From: Lampris incognitus
Taxonomy: Eukaryota; Chordata; Actinopteri; Lampriformes; Lampridae
Reading direction: 5' to 3'
Length of the DNA stretch: 64,000 bases
Assembly (NCBI RefSeq): GCF_029633865.1
Contig: NC_079219.1
Coordinates: forward strand, 17,881,963 to 17,945,962
Every line of letters begins with the position of its first letter. Position 1 is the first letter of the stretch. Of this stretch, positions 1-17,400 are shown one piece after another. Position numbers and translations under genes: made by a program. A model generated the notes under the pieces. It was given only the letters and a program-made list of their open reading frames with translations. It made no database searches and was not told the origin of the DNA.

Positions 1-575
1 GAGAGGAAATCGCAGGTGGACAGTAGAGCGGAGAAGAATATAGAGCAATGAGAAAGGAACAAAGGTAAGTTTGGATAAAGAGAGGAAACAGGTAGCGGTG
101 ACCGTTGCAGCTCAGGGTGATATAGACTGCATTTTAATATGCCAGGGTTACCCTGGTAGTAAAATGCAATCTGTATCTACATAAACTGCCCGAATGATGA
201 ATAAGTGCCATTGGATTTACATGCGTTCTTGCTGACTATATTCTCTCCACACCGTGTTTGGATCTAATTTTTCAGGCGCCATATACAACATATGAGGATC
301 TGGGAAGGTGGAAAATTTGTTTGTCAACAAAAGCAAATATTGCACATTTTCTTTTTGCTTTTACTTTGGTGCGAAAGAGGTCTTCTTTTATGCATCAGGG
401 AGGTGATACTGATTTTTTTCCTCTGCTCTGGCCTTCCTTTCTTACTGAGGTAAACAAACTGCACAGTGTGCTTTATGCCTGGCTGAAATATTATCACACC
501 CGCAGAGGTGCTCTCACAGATGGGATCACATTCCGAACACAAGCATTTCAACCTTGTATTGACATATGTTTTTAT
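1..575. other. Unassigned sequence, probably mrpl13 intron
   Basis: I find no coding exon here on either strand. The stretch lies downstream of mrpl13 exon 5 on that gene's strand, so it is most simply intron. It ends with one copy of the 16-bp target duplication (560-575) of the LINE that follows. An imperfect hairpin lies at 121-177. Confidence 0.4.
121..177. repeat. Imperfect inverted repeat (hairpin)
   Basis: The arms around a ccaggg/ccctgg core pair over about 22-25 positions, with one small internal asymmetry and only three bases at the centre. The outer part pairs tgcatttta-type sequence with its complement. The centre is too tight for a typical pre-miRNA loop. It is more likely a small MITE relic or a chance palindrome. 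Confidence 0.35.
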
Positions 576-3500
576 AACCCAGCCGCTGAGGATGCACAAG
601 CCAGTGCATCCTTAGTGCCGGTCCCAAGCCCGGACAAATGGGGAGGGTTGCGTCAGGAAGGGCATCCGGCGTAAAATCTTTGCCAAATCAAATATGCGGA
701 TCATAAATAAGACTTACATACCGGATCGGTCGAGGCCCGGGTTACCAACGACCGCCACCGGTCTGTTAACCAGCAGGGTGTCGGTGGAAACTATGCTACT
801 GTTGGGCGAAGGAGAAGGAGAGGGGGAAAGCATGTCCAGAGGCAGCTAGAGAGGAGGAAGGGTAGGCATGTGGAGGTGAGAGTTGGAACTTTGAATGTTG
901 GCACTATGACTGGTAAAGGGAGAGAGCTAGCTGACATGATGGAAAGAAGAAAGGTAAGCATACTGTGTGCAAGAGACCAGGTGGAAGGGGAGTAAGGCCA
1001 GGAGTATCGGAGGTAGGTTCAAACTCTTCTACCATGGTGTGAATGGGAGGAGTAATGGGGTAGGGGTAATTCTGAAGGAAGAGTATGTCAAGAGCGTGCT
1101 GGAGGTGAAGAGAGTGTCAGACAGAGTGATGAGTATGAAGCTGGAAATTGAAGGTTTATTGCTGAATGTTATCAACGCATATGCCCCGCAAGTTGGGTGT
1201 GAGATGGATGAAAAAGAAGAATTCTGGAATGAGTTGGACGACATGGTGGAGAGGGTACCCAAGGAGGAGAGAGTGGTGATTGGAGCGGACTTCAATGGAC
1301 ATGTTGGTGAAGGGAACAGAGGTGATGAGGAGGTGATGGGAAGGTATGGAGTCAAGAAGAGAAATGTGGAAGGACAGATGGTGGTGGATTTTGCGAAAAG
1401 GATGGAAATGGCTGTGGTGAATACATATTTCAAGAAGAGGGAGGAACACAGGGTGACGTACAAGAGTGGAGGAAAGTGCACACAGGTGGACTATATCTTA
1501 TGTAGAAGGCGCCATCTAAAAGGGATTGGAGACTGCAAGGTGGTGACAGGGGAGAGCGTAGCTAGGCAGCATCGGATGATGGTCTGTAGGATGACTTTGG
1601 AGACCAAGAAGAGGAAGCGAGTGAAGACACAGCCGAAGATCAAATGGTGGAAGTTGAAGAAGGAAGACTGTTGTGTGGAGTTCAGGCAGGAGTTAAGACA
1701 GGCACTGGGTGGTAGTGAAGAGTTGCCAGATGGCTGGAAAACCACTGCAGAAATAGTGAGGGAGACAGCTAGGAAGGTACTTGGTGTGTCATCAGGACAG
1801 AGGAAGGAAGACAAGGAGACTTGGTGGTGGAATGAGGAAGTACAGCAAATTATACAGAGGAAAAGGTTGGCAAAGAAGAAGTGGGATAGTAAGAGAGATG
1901 AAGAAAGTAGACAGGAGTACAAGGAGATGCAGCGTAAAGCAAAGAGAGAGGTGGCAAAGGAAAAGGCGTATGGTGAGTTGTATGACAGATTAGACACTAA
2001 GGAAGGAGAAAAGGACTTGTACCGATTGGCTAGACAGAGGGACCAAGCTGCAAAGGATGTGCAGCAAGTTAGGGCGATCAAGGATAGAGATGGAAATGTG
2101 CTGACAAGCGAGGAGAGTGTGCTAAGAAGGTGGAAGGAATACTTTGAGGGGCTGATGAATGAAGAAAATGAGAGAGAGAGAAGGTTGGATGATGTAGGGA
2201 TAGTGAATCAGGAAGTTCAGCGGATTAGCAAGGAGGAAGTGAGGGCAGCTATGAAGAGGATGAAGAGTGGAAAGGCAGTTGGTCCTGATGACATACCTGT
2301 GGAGGCATGGAGATGTTTAGGAGAGATGGCAGTGGAGTTTTTAACTAGATTGTTTAACACAATCCTGGAAAGTGAGAGGATGCCTGAGGAGTGGAGAAGA
2401 AGCATACTGGTACCGATTTTCAAGAACAAGGGCGATGTGCAGAACTGTAACAACTACAGAGGTATAAAGTTGATCAGCCACAGCATGAAGATTTGGGAAA
2501 GAGTAATAGAAGCTAGGTTAAGAGGAGAGGTGACGATCAGCGAGCAGCAGTATGGTTTCATGCCACGAAAGAACACCACAGATGCGATGTTTGCTTTGAG
2601 AATGTTGATTGAGAAGTATAGAGAAGGCCAGAAAGAGTTGCATTGTGTCTTTGTAGATTTAGAGAAAGCTTATGACAGAGTGCCGAGAGAGGAGGTGTGG
2701 TATTGTATGAGGAAGTCAGGAGTTGCAGAGAAGTATGTAGGAGTGGTGCAGGATACGTATGAGGGAAGTGTGACAATGGTGAGGTGTGCGGTTGGAATGA
2801 CAGATGGGTTCAAGGTGGAGGTGGGATTACATCAAAGATCGGCTCTTAGCCCTTTCTTGTTTGCAATGGTGATGGACAGGTTGACGGACAAGATCAGGCA
2901 GGAGTCTCCATGGACGATGATGTTCGCGGATGACATTGTGATCTGTAGCGAGAGTAGGGTGCAGGTTGAGGAGAGCCTGGAGAGGTGGAGGTATGCACTG
3001 GAGAGAAGAGGAATGAAAGTCAGTAGGAGGAAGACGGAATACCTATGCGTGAATGAGAGAGAGGACAGTGGAATGGTGAGGATGCAAGGAGTGGAGGTGA
3101 CAAAGGCATTTGAGTTTAAATACTTGGGGTCAACTGTCCAAAGTAACAGGGAGTGCAGTAGAGAGGTGAAAAAGAGAGCGCAGGCAGGTTGGAGTGGGTG
3201 GAGAAGAGTGTCAGGAGTGATTTGCGACAGAAGGGTATCAGCATGAGTTAAAGGGAAAGTTTACAAGATGGTTGTGAGACCAGCTATGTTATATGGTTTG
3301 GAGACAGTGGCACTGACGAAAAGACAGGAGGCGGAGCTGGAGGTGGCAGAGTTGAAGATGCTAAGATTTTCACTGGGAGTAACGAAGAAGGACAGGATTA
3401 GGAACGATTATATTAGAGGGACCGCTCAGGTTGGACGGTTTGGAGACAAAGCAAGAGAGGCAAGATTGAGATGGCTTGGACATGTGTGGAGGAGAGATGC

Positions 3501-3703
3501 TGAGTATATTGGGAGAAGGATGCTGAATATGGAGCTGCCAGGGAAGAGGAGAAGAGGAAGGCCAAAGAGGAGGTTTATGGATGTGGTGAGGGAAGACATG
3601 CAGGTGGCTGGTGTGACAGAGGAAGACGCAGAAGACAGGAAGAAATGGAAACGGATGATCCGCTGTGGCGACCCCTAACGGGAGCAGCCGAAAGTAGTAG
3701 TAC
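576..3703 (+). mobile_element. RTE-clade LINE, copy 1, near full length
   Basis: This is a 3.1-kb non-LTR retrotransposon with a G-rich 5' region, an endonuclease plus reverse transcriptase frame and a 3' end reading gtggcgacccctaacggg followed by a short gta repeat. It is flanked by a perfect 16-bp duplication, tgacatatgtttttat, at 560-575 and 3,704-3,719. This defines both ends and points to a fairly recent insertion. The protein resembles the fish RTE products often annotated as craniofacial development protein 2-like. The clade call (RTE, Expander/RTE-X-like) rests on that resemblance and the short simple-repeat tail. Confidence 0.9.
694..3678 (+). pseudogene. RTE LINE endonuclease/reverse transcriptase (broken)
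   Basis: An apurinic-type endonuclease comes first: VGTLNVGTM near 880, QETRW near 970, GADFNGHVG near 1,284 and a VDYILC/RQHRMMVCRM segment near 1,490-1,590. A reverse transcriptase follows, with GPDDIPVEAW near 2,280, VDLEKAYDRVP near 2,650 and the catalytic FADD at about 2,932-2,943. A C-terminal RLRWLGHVWRR / RGRPKRRFMDV segment is typical of RTE proteins. The frame is broken: near 965 two bases of a tgtgtg run are missing relative to copy 2, and an in-frame TGA lies at 3,244-3,246 where the other copies read AGA. Frames in the 5' part also disagree with copy 2. This copy is almost certainly unable to move itself. Confidence 0.88.
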
Positions 3704-3905
3704 TGACATATGTTTTTATCAATACTTACAAAGATATCCAGGTGCAGACAGTCAGATATTCTAATTAGAGACCAGTGTGGGTGGGTCCTGAGTTTAATGC
3801 TATGTTCAATAATAACCACTGCCAAAAGCTATTGGTTGAAATAGAGGGCAGGCAAAGTTAATATAAATACTAATCTACTACTACTACTACTTTCCGTCGC
3901 TCCCG

Positions 3906-6864
3906 TTAAGGGTCACCACAGCGGATCATCTGTTTCCATCTCTTCCTGTCCTCTGCATCTTCCTCTGTCATGCCAGCCACCTGCATGTCCTCCCTCAACA
4001 CATCCATAAACCTCCTCTTTGGCCTTCCTCTTTTCGTCTTCCCTGGCAGCTCCATATTCAGCATCTTTCTCCCAACATACCCAGCATATCTCCTCCACAC
4101 ATGTCTAAACCATCTCAATCTTGCCTCTCTTGCTTTGTCTGCAAACCGTCCAACCTGAGCTGCCCCTCTTATATACTCATTCCTCATCCTGTCCTTCTTC
4201 ATTACTCCCAACAAAAATCGTAGCATCTTGAACTCCGTCACCTCCAGCGCCGCCTCCTGTCTTTTTTTCAGTGCCACCATCTCCAAACCATATAACATAG
4301 CTGGTCTCACAACCATCTTGTAAACCTTCCCTTTAACTCTTGCTGGTACCCTTCTGTCGCAAATCACTCCTGACACTCTTCTTCACCCACTCCATCCTGC
4401 CTGCACTCTCTTCTTCACCTCTCTTCCGCACTCCCTGTTACTTTGAACAGTTGACCCCATGTATTTAAACTCATCCACCTTCATCACCTCTACTCCTTGC
4501 ATCCTCATCATTCTGCTGTCCTCCCTCTTGTTCACACATAGGTATTCTGTCTTGCTCCTACTGACTTTCATTCCTCTTCTGTCCAGAGCATACCTCCACC
4601 TCTCCAGGCTCACCTAGACCTGCACCCTACTCTCACTACAAATCACAATGTCATCCACGAACATCATAGTCCACGGAGACTCCTTCCTGATCTCGTCCGT
4701 CAACCTGTCCATCACTATTGCAAACAAGAAAGGGCTAAGAGTCGATCATTGATGTAATCCCACTTCCATCTTGAACTTATCCGTCACGCCTACCACACAC
4801 CTCACCACTGTCACACTGCTCTCATACATATCCTGAACCACTCCTACACACTTCTCTACCACTCCCAACTTCCTCATACAATACCACACCTCCTCTCTTG
4901 GCACCGTCATATGCTTTCCCTAAATCCACACAAAGACACAATGCAACTCCTTCTGGCCTTCTCTATACTTCGCAATCAACATTCTCAAATCAAACATCGC
5001 ATCTGTGGTGCTCTTTCATGGCAGGAAACCATACTGCTGCTCACTAATCGTCATCTCTCCTCTTAACCTAGCTTCTATTACTCTTTCCCATATCTTCATG
5101 CTGTGGCTGATCAACTTTATACCGCTGTAGTTACTACAGCTCTGCACATCACCCTTATTCTTGAAAATCGGTACCAGTATACTTCTTCTCCACTCCTCAG
5201 GCATCCTCTCACTTTCTAAGATTGTGTTAAACAATCTAGCTAAAAACTCCACTGCCATCTCTCCTAAACATCTCCATGCCTCCACAGGTATGTAATCTGG
5301 ACCAACCACCTTTCCACTCTTCACCCTCTTCAGAGCTGCCCTCACTTCCTCCTTGCTAATCCACCACACTTCCTGATTCACTATACCCACATCATCCAAC
5401 CTTCTCTCTCTCTCTCTCATTTTTTTTCAATCATCAGCCCCTCAAAGTACTCCTTCCATCTTCTCAACACACTCTCCTCGCTTGTCACCACATTTCCATC
5501 TCTATCCTTCATCGCCCTAACTTGCTGCACATCCTTAGCAGCTTGGTCCCTCTGTCTAGCCAATCGATACAAGTCCTTTTCTCCTTCCTTAGTGTCTAAC
5601 CTCTCATACAACTTTTCCTTTGCCTTCGCCACCTCTTTCTTCACTTTATGCCGCATCTCCTTGTACTCTTGTTTACTTTCTTCATCTCTCTGACTATCCC
5701 ACTTCTTCTTTGCCAACCTCTTCCTCTGTATACTTTCCTGTACTTCCTCATTCCACCACCAAGTCTCCTTGTCTTCCTTCCTCTGTCCAGATGACACACC
5801 AAGTACCTTCCTAGCTGTCTCCCTCACTATTTCTGCAGTGGTTGCCCAGCAACTCTTCACTACCACCCAGTGCCTGTCTTAACTTCTCCCTGAACTCCAC
5901 ACAACAGTCTTCCTTCTTCAACTTCCACCATTTGATCTTTGGCTCTGCCTTCACTCTCTTCCTCTTCTTGATCTCCAAAGTCATCCTACAGACCACCATC
6001 CAATGCTGCCTAGCTACGTTCTCCCCTGTCACCACCCTGCTGTCTCCAATCCCTTTCAGATCGCACCTCCTGCATAAGATATAGTCCACCTGTGTGCACC
6101 TTCCTCCACTCTTATACTTCACCCTGTGTTCCTCCCTCTTCTTGAAATATGTATTCACCACAGCCATTTCCATCCTTTACGCAAAATCCACCACCATCTG
6201 TCCTTCCACATTCCTCTCCTTGACACCATACCTACCCATCACCTCCTCATCACCTCTGTTCCCTTCACCAACATGCCCATTGAAGTCCCCCGCAATCAAC
6301 ACTCTCTCATCCTTGGGTACACTCTCCACCACTTCATCCAACTCACTCCAGAATTATTCTTTCTCTTCCATCTCACACCCAACTTGTAGGGCATATGCAC
6401 TGATAACATTCATTATCACACCTTCGATTTCCAGCTTCATACTCATCACTCTGTCTGACATTCTCTTTACCTTCAGAAAACTCTTGACATACTCTTCCTT
6501 CAGAATTACCCCTAGCCCATTTCTCCTCCAATCCACACCATGGTATAAGAGTTTGAACCCATCTCTGATACTCCTGGCCTTATTCTCCTTCCACCTGGTC
6601 TCTTGCACACACAGTATACGTACCTTTCCTCTTTACATCATATCAACCAGCTCTCTCCCTTCATCAGTCATAGTGTCAACAATCAAAATTCCAACTCTCA
6701 CCTCCACACTCCTACCCTTCCTCCTCTCCCGCTGCCTCTGGACATACCTTCTCCCTCTCCTCCTTCGCCCAACAGTAGCATAGTATCCACCGGCACCCTG
6801 TTTCCCAGTACCGGTGGCAGTCGTTGGTAACCCAGGCCTCAACTGATCTGGTATGGAAATCTGA
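3906..6864 (-). pseudogene. RTE LINE endonuclease/reverse transcriptase, heavily broken
   Basis: Read on the minus strand, the endonuclease (QETRWK near 6,600, HVDY/VDYILC near 6,080) and reverse transcriptase (GPDYIPVEAW near 5,300, YGFLP near 5,020) segments occur in the same order as copy 1, but scattered over several frames with many stops. The polymerase catalytic box reads FVDD instead of FADD near 4,650. This copy is long dead and older than copy 1. Confidence 0.85.
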
Positions 6865-6980
6865 TTTATGATCCGCATATTTGATTTAGCAAAGGTTTTA
6901 CGTTTGATGCCTTTCCTGATGCAACCCTCCCTATTTATCCGGGCTTGGGACCGGCACTAAGAACACACTGGATTGTGCAT

Positions 6981-8118
6981 TAGGGGGCTGTCAAAATTGG
7001 CCAAAAATTATGTTCAGTTATTCCTTCCAAAAAAACAAACAAAAAAACCCACAAACACATAGGTTCGAACCCATTCGAATATATTTTTGCACATGTCCAT
7101 AAGAGGGTAAACCAATACAACAAGAGACATAAGTACTTGTACAGGTATATTTATTTCAACGCAAACATGTCTTTTAAAAGGACTACATACCTACACATTA
7201 CAAAATGCACAAATAGAATAATGTCTTATACTGTAAAACTTTAAATTTAAAGACCATATACCTCCCTCTCTCTCTGCGCTGTGGTTAGTGCTCGAGTGAG
7301 AAATGAAAACGCGCTGTCTCTCGGAGCGAGATGAATGATTCGTAATTGAGGTTATTCGATAACCCAATTTTTATACAGATTAGGTAACATTCACACTGGT
7401 TTAAATAAACAATTTGATAGTATTTTTCCATTATTCTCTATAGCACAGCCCATCAACTATACGGATCTACCTCATGTCCTTGCATATGAATGAAGTAAGT
7501 TTCTTCGTGCAAGCCTCTTGTCATGCTGCAGATAGCAAGCTTGTGGTGGACAGTGTAAAATATGAATGGAGACATGGCTGTTTGGGTGGCATTCCGGACG
7601 GACATCAGACCATGCTCATTTAGATGCACATTTTCGAGATGTGCCCTCAAGTTACTAGTGGTGGAATGGTAAGATAACTGTAGCTTACATTGCTTTCATA
7701 CGACTTTATCTCAAGGTTCCACAATTTTTCCATTTTCTGACCAAAATCTGAAATATCTTCAAATGGGGCATTTTAGATTGTTTGGAGTGAAAATCACTCT
7801 CTGTGGCCAAGTTGGGTTGTGAACTCCCTGCCATCTTTACTACACGGTTGTTGCTGAATTATTCGCTTATTTCAGCTCGACCTAAATTTCATTTTCAACC
7901 AATGAAAGTGACATTGTGTGACTCCCATGCGTCATGCAGCGTATTTAGTGCAGAGGCCAAGGCTATCGTGAGAATTCGCAAGGCAGACAGCCGTGGTAGT
8001 GCTGCTTTTTTTTTCACAAACAAATATTCAGTTTCACACTCGAATGTCTGGGGTTTTTTTTTTTTTTTTTTACAATTCGGTTATATATTCAAGTTTGGAT
8101 TATTCATTGACAGCCCTA
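6981..8118. mobile_element. Non-autonomous hAT-like element inside LINE copy 2
   Basis: The ends are inverted: tagggggctgtca at the left against the complement of tgacagcccta at the right. They separate two pieces of the LINE 5' end that are contiguous in copy 1. The flanking 8-mers ttgtgcat (6,973-6,980) and ttccgcat (8,119-8,126) match at six of eight positions, as for an old 8-bp hAT target duplication. I see no transposase. The interior includes a poly-T run near 8,050 and short open frames without recognisable domains. Confidence 0.7.
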
Positions 8119-8371
8119 TTCCGCATCCTCGGTGGCTGGGTATTACTATTAATACTAATATTAATACTAAAGTCTGATAGCAAGGGCCTAATGATGCATT
8201 ATAATAAATCATGAATAACGGTATCAGATGACACTTATAACCACTATCTTTTTGCTCTGTGACACATACAGTTCCTTGGTTAGCATGGATGTCTAAAATG
8301 CAGGGATTCTGAGCAATTGAACCTCTTTGAACGACTTAAGACTGAAAGACATAGGGAAGGAGTGCACTTAC

Positions 8372-14053
<5,682 letters not shown>

Positions 14054-14467
14054 ATTCGGTGAACTAGTTACAGATCCTTGTGAGATTTGACCCTCAACGT
14101 GAGCGACACGGAAAGTCCGTTTGAGATTGAAACATGGTGATCCTAAACATTGTTCCTAGAAACATATTTTTTCCATCACAGAGAGAATTTCGCTACAATA
14201 TTCTAGATTTTACTCATACATTTTTTATATATTTTTTCAATGTATATATTTATTACAAATGTTAAAGAATGTTTATTTTTTTATCAGGATCTCTTCTGCG
14301 TTGAGTTTCATTTCCTAGACGACTCTATTTTGTTGTCGCACCGTCAGACCAAATCGTTCATTTCCTTTTTACAGTTAAAAGCGCGCGGGCTTGACAGCGA
14401 CCGAGAAGTCAAGATAACGTTTATGAGAGAAAACCTCACATTTATATAGAAAACGAAAACGACAGAA
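14054..14467. promoter_or_regulatory. Shared divergent promoter region of mrpl13 and dscc1
   Basis: This 414-bp interval separates the mrpl13 start codon (minus) from the dscc1 start codon (plus), so it must contain both 5' leaders and probably one bidirectional core promoter. It is AT-rich in the middle. On the dscc1 side there is a GC-rich patch (agcgcgcgggc near 14,380) that could resemble an E2F-type site. No convincing TATA box is placed. Function is inferred from geometry only. Confidence 0.65.
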
Positions 14468-17400
14468 ATGAGAAATCTGGAGGAAGTGACGGCAACTCTG
14501 CGGATCGCCAAGCTTGAAGAGGATGATTTGCAGAAAACAATCCATTGTCTGTCTTTTGGGCAGAACGTTTCGTCCTCCGACTACTGCTTGATGGAGCTGG
14601 ATGACACGCTGTGTAAACACATTGAAGCCGGTGAAAGGTAACAACATTACAAAATGACGTTAGGCTACTCGGTGTTTCCGATCACTGCATACCCCATGTA
14701 ATTTACTAGTGGGTCTACTACGGTGTATTCACTTCTGTTTTGTATCTCAACAATGATCAGCCTGGGATTATCATGAATCAAACCAGTCCACTTCTTTTTG
14801 GGGGGGGGGTAAATCATAACCAACGGGTATGACATACTGTACATAACTTGTGTACAGTAATTTTTGTTTAAAAAACTAGTCATGGGTTTACAATGGATAT
14901 CGAAAAGATAATGGACATACAATAAATGTGTCTCCCTCAGCTATGTTAATAAGAACAGAAGAAAAGACGCTTCAGTGATAAATAAGTATGCCACTTCTGT
15001 CAGTCTTTTTTTCAGTCCAAATTAATATGGCTTCACAATGTGCAACCCATTCTTGTTTGCAATGGTGATGGACAGGTTGACAGACAAGATCAGACAGGAG
15101 TCTCCTTGGACTATGATGTTCGCGGATGACATTGTGATCAGTAGTGAGAGTAGGGTGCAGGTTGAGTAGAGCCTGGAGAGGTGGAGGTATGCACTGGAGA
15201 GAAGAGGAATGAAAGTCAGTAGGAGCAAGACGGAATACCTATGCATGAATGAGAGGGAGGACAGTGGAATGGTCAGGATGCAAGGAGTGGAGGTGATGTA
15301 GGCATATGAGTTTAAATACTTGGGGTCAACTGTCCAAAGTAACGGGGAGTGCAGGAGAGAGGTGAAGAAGAGAGTGCAGGCAGGGTGGAGTGGGTGGAGA
15401 AGAGTGTCAGGAGTGATTTGTGACAGAAGGGTACCAGCAAGAGTTAAAGGGAAGGTTTACAAGATGGTTGTGAGACCAGCTATGTTATATGGTTTGGAGA
15501 CAGTGGCACTGACGAAAGGACAGGAGGCAGAGCTGGAGGTGGCAAGAGTTGAAGATGCTAAGATTTTCGCTGGGAGTGACGAAGAAGGTCAGGATTAGGA
15601 ATGATTATATTAGAGGGACTGCTCAAGTTGGACGGTTTGGAGACAAAGCAAGAGAGGCAAGATTGAGATGGCTTGGACATGTGTGGAGGAGATATGCTGG
15701 TTATATTGGGAAAAGGATGCTGAATGTGGAGCTGCCAGGGAAGAGGAAAAGAGGAAGGCCAAAGAGGAGGTTTATGGATGTGGTGAGGGAAGACATGCAG
15801 GTGGCTGGTGTGACAGAGGAAGATGCAGAAGACAGGAAGAAATTGAAATGGATGATCCACTGTGGTGACCCCTAACGGGAGCAGCTGAAAGTAGTAGTAA
15901 TGTGCAACCCATCCATCCCGCGACACTGAGAGCAGGATAAGCGGTTCGGATAATGGATGGATGGATGAATATGGCTTCACAATGTGCAACCCTCAAACAC
16001 CAATACACAGCAATAAAGTCATTGCTTTATTCTCTACATCCCTATTATTCACTGTCTTTTTCTCCCATTATCACATCTCTTTTCCAATACGAGTTCACCT
16101 TCACACCTGATGAGGTCTAACCTTCAATCAACAAATGCCTGACTGAGCAGTTAACTGGTCTCTTCAACTTGGTTGATTACTGTATCATTTTCCAAGGACG
16201 CAATATTTTCCTTTCACAGAGCACGAGCATGAAGCTCTCCAGGTGCTCCTGAGTTTGTTTGTTTTTATCCCAAACACAAGTATAAAGAAGCTCCTTTCAA
16301 AGGCATGCATGATTGAAAGAGTTCACAGAAAGTTGTAGGCCTGCAGACTACAGATCATGGCTGTAATAGCTTTAACATTCAATTACAGATAAGTAATGTA
16401 TCATTAAATAACTACTTTAGTACATGACACTTCATTTTTTTTGTAAATACTTCTTACATGTCTCACATTCTTCATACATGTGATCTTATGACTGATTAAA
16501 GTGATCAGGCTTTGTGTGCAGTATGGTGGTCACACAGCATAACATTAGGAGAGCAATAATGGTAGACCTTATAGAGATGTTGTCAATTATAACTGATTAT
16601 AGATGTTGGTATTTCTGCTTTACTAGTCTGGTGATTAGAGGGGATAAGAATGAACGTGCAGTGTTATGTAGTGCTGACAAGACCTACGATCTGAAGATGG
16701 CTGACACATCAAATCTACTGATGTTTGTACCAGGATGCAAGACACCAGACCAACTTACTGACAGCCAAGACAACTCTCATCTGGTGCACACACAGGTATA
16801 GAAATTATATATGCACCCTTACACAATTGACTCATTAAGTGAGCCTGGCATGGTGGTTTGTCTGACATATAATACACAAGTCTATATAGTTAAATGGGTA
16901 CACATAGGACATACAGTTACATGTTATTTGTAACATGCATGCACTAACAAAATAATTTTTCTGTTGTAGATCTGGGGGTTCTGTAACAGTTACTGGGAGC
17001 TGAGGAAACAGCGCCCTAAACTAAAGAAACTTAAGAAGATTTTGTTGGAGAATCCGTATGAAGGGCCTGTTTTTACAGGGCAGGAGGAAAACACTGAACA
17101 CAGGGTAAATCAGTATTCTGTGGTATGCTTTCAAATCAATTTTGGGTGAAGTCATTTATTACATATCCCACTGGGTTATCAGTGGTTTACCACCTACTAT
17201 AGGAGGCCAAAAGAGAGTAGGCAACACATTATGGCATCCTACTTTATTGAATCTTAGTCTTTCCTCTTACAGTGGTATCCTAGGTACAAGTTGCCCTCGT
17301 AGCATTTTATCAGGCACTGTAGTCTTTTCTTTTTTTTCTTTTTTTTTTAATAAATTTATTTCTGATTTTTCCCCTTTTTTTTTCTCCCAATTTAGTGGCC

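Larger units (their letters stand above)
3885..8141 (-). mobile_element. RTE-clade LINE, copy 2, split by a hAT-like element
   Basis: A second copy of the same LINE lies in the opposite orientation. Its 3' end, with the tac repeat, starts at about 3,885, only about 180 bp from the 3' end of copy 1. The body runs to 6,980. Its last 20 or so bases at the 5' end reappear at 8,119-8,141 (cgcatcctcggtggctggg, matching the 5' end of copy 1), so 6,981-8,118 is a later insertion. It is more diverged than copy 1. No clean target duplication could be identified, because the AT-rich flanks give only an approximate taatactaat match. Confidence 0.85.

Noticed and set aside
258-674. 138-residue plus-strand open frame at the left edge
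   Set aside because: It spans the LINE target duplication and runs into LINE leader sequence, with no recognisable domain. Chance open frame.
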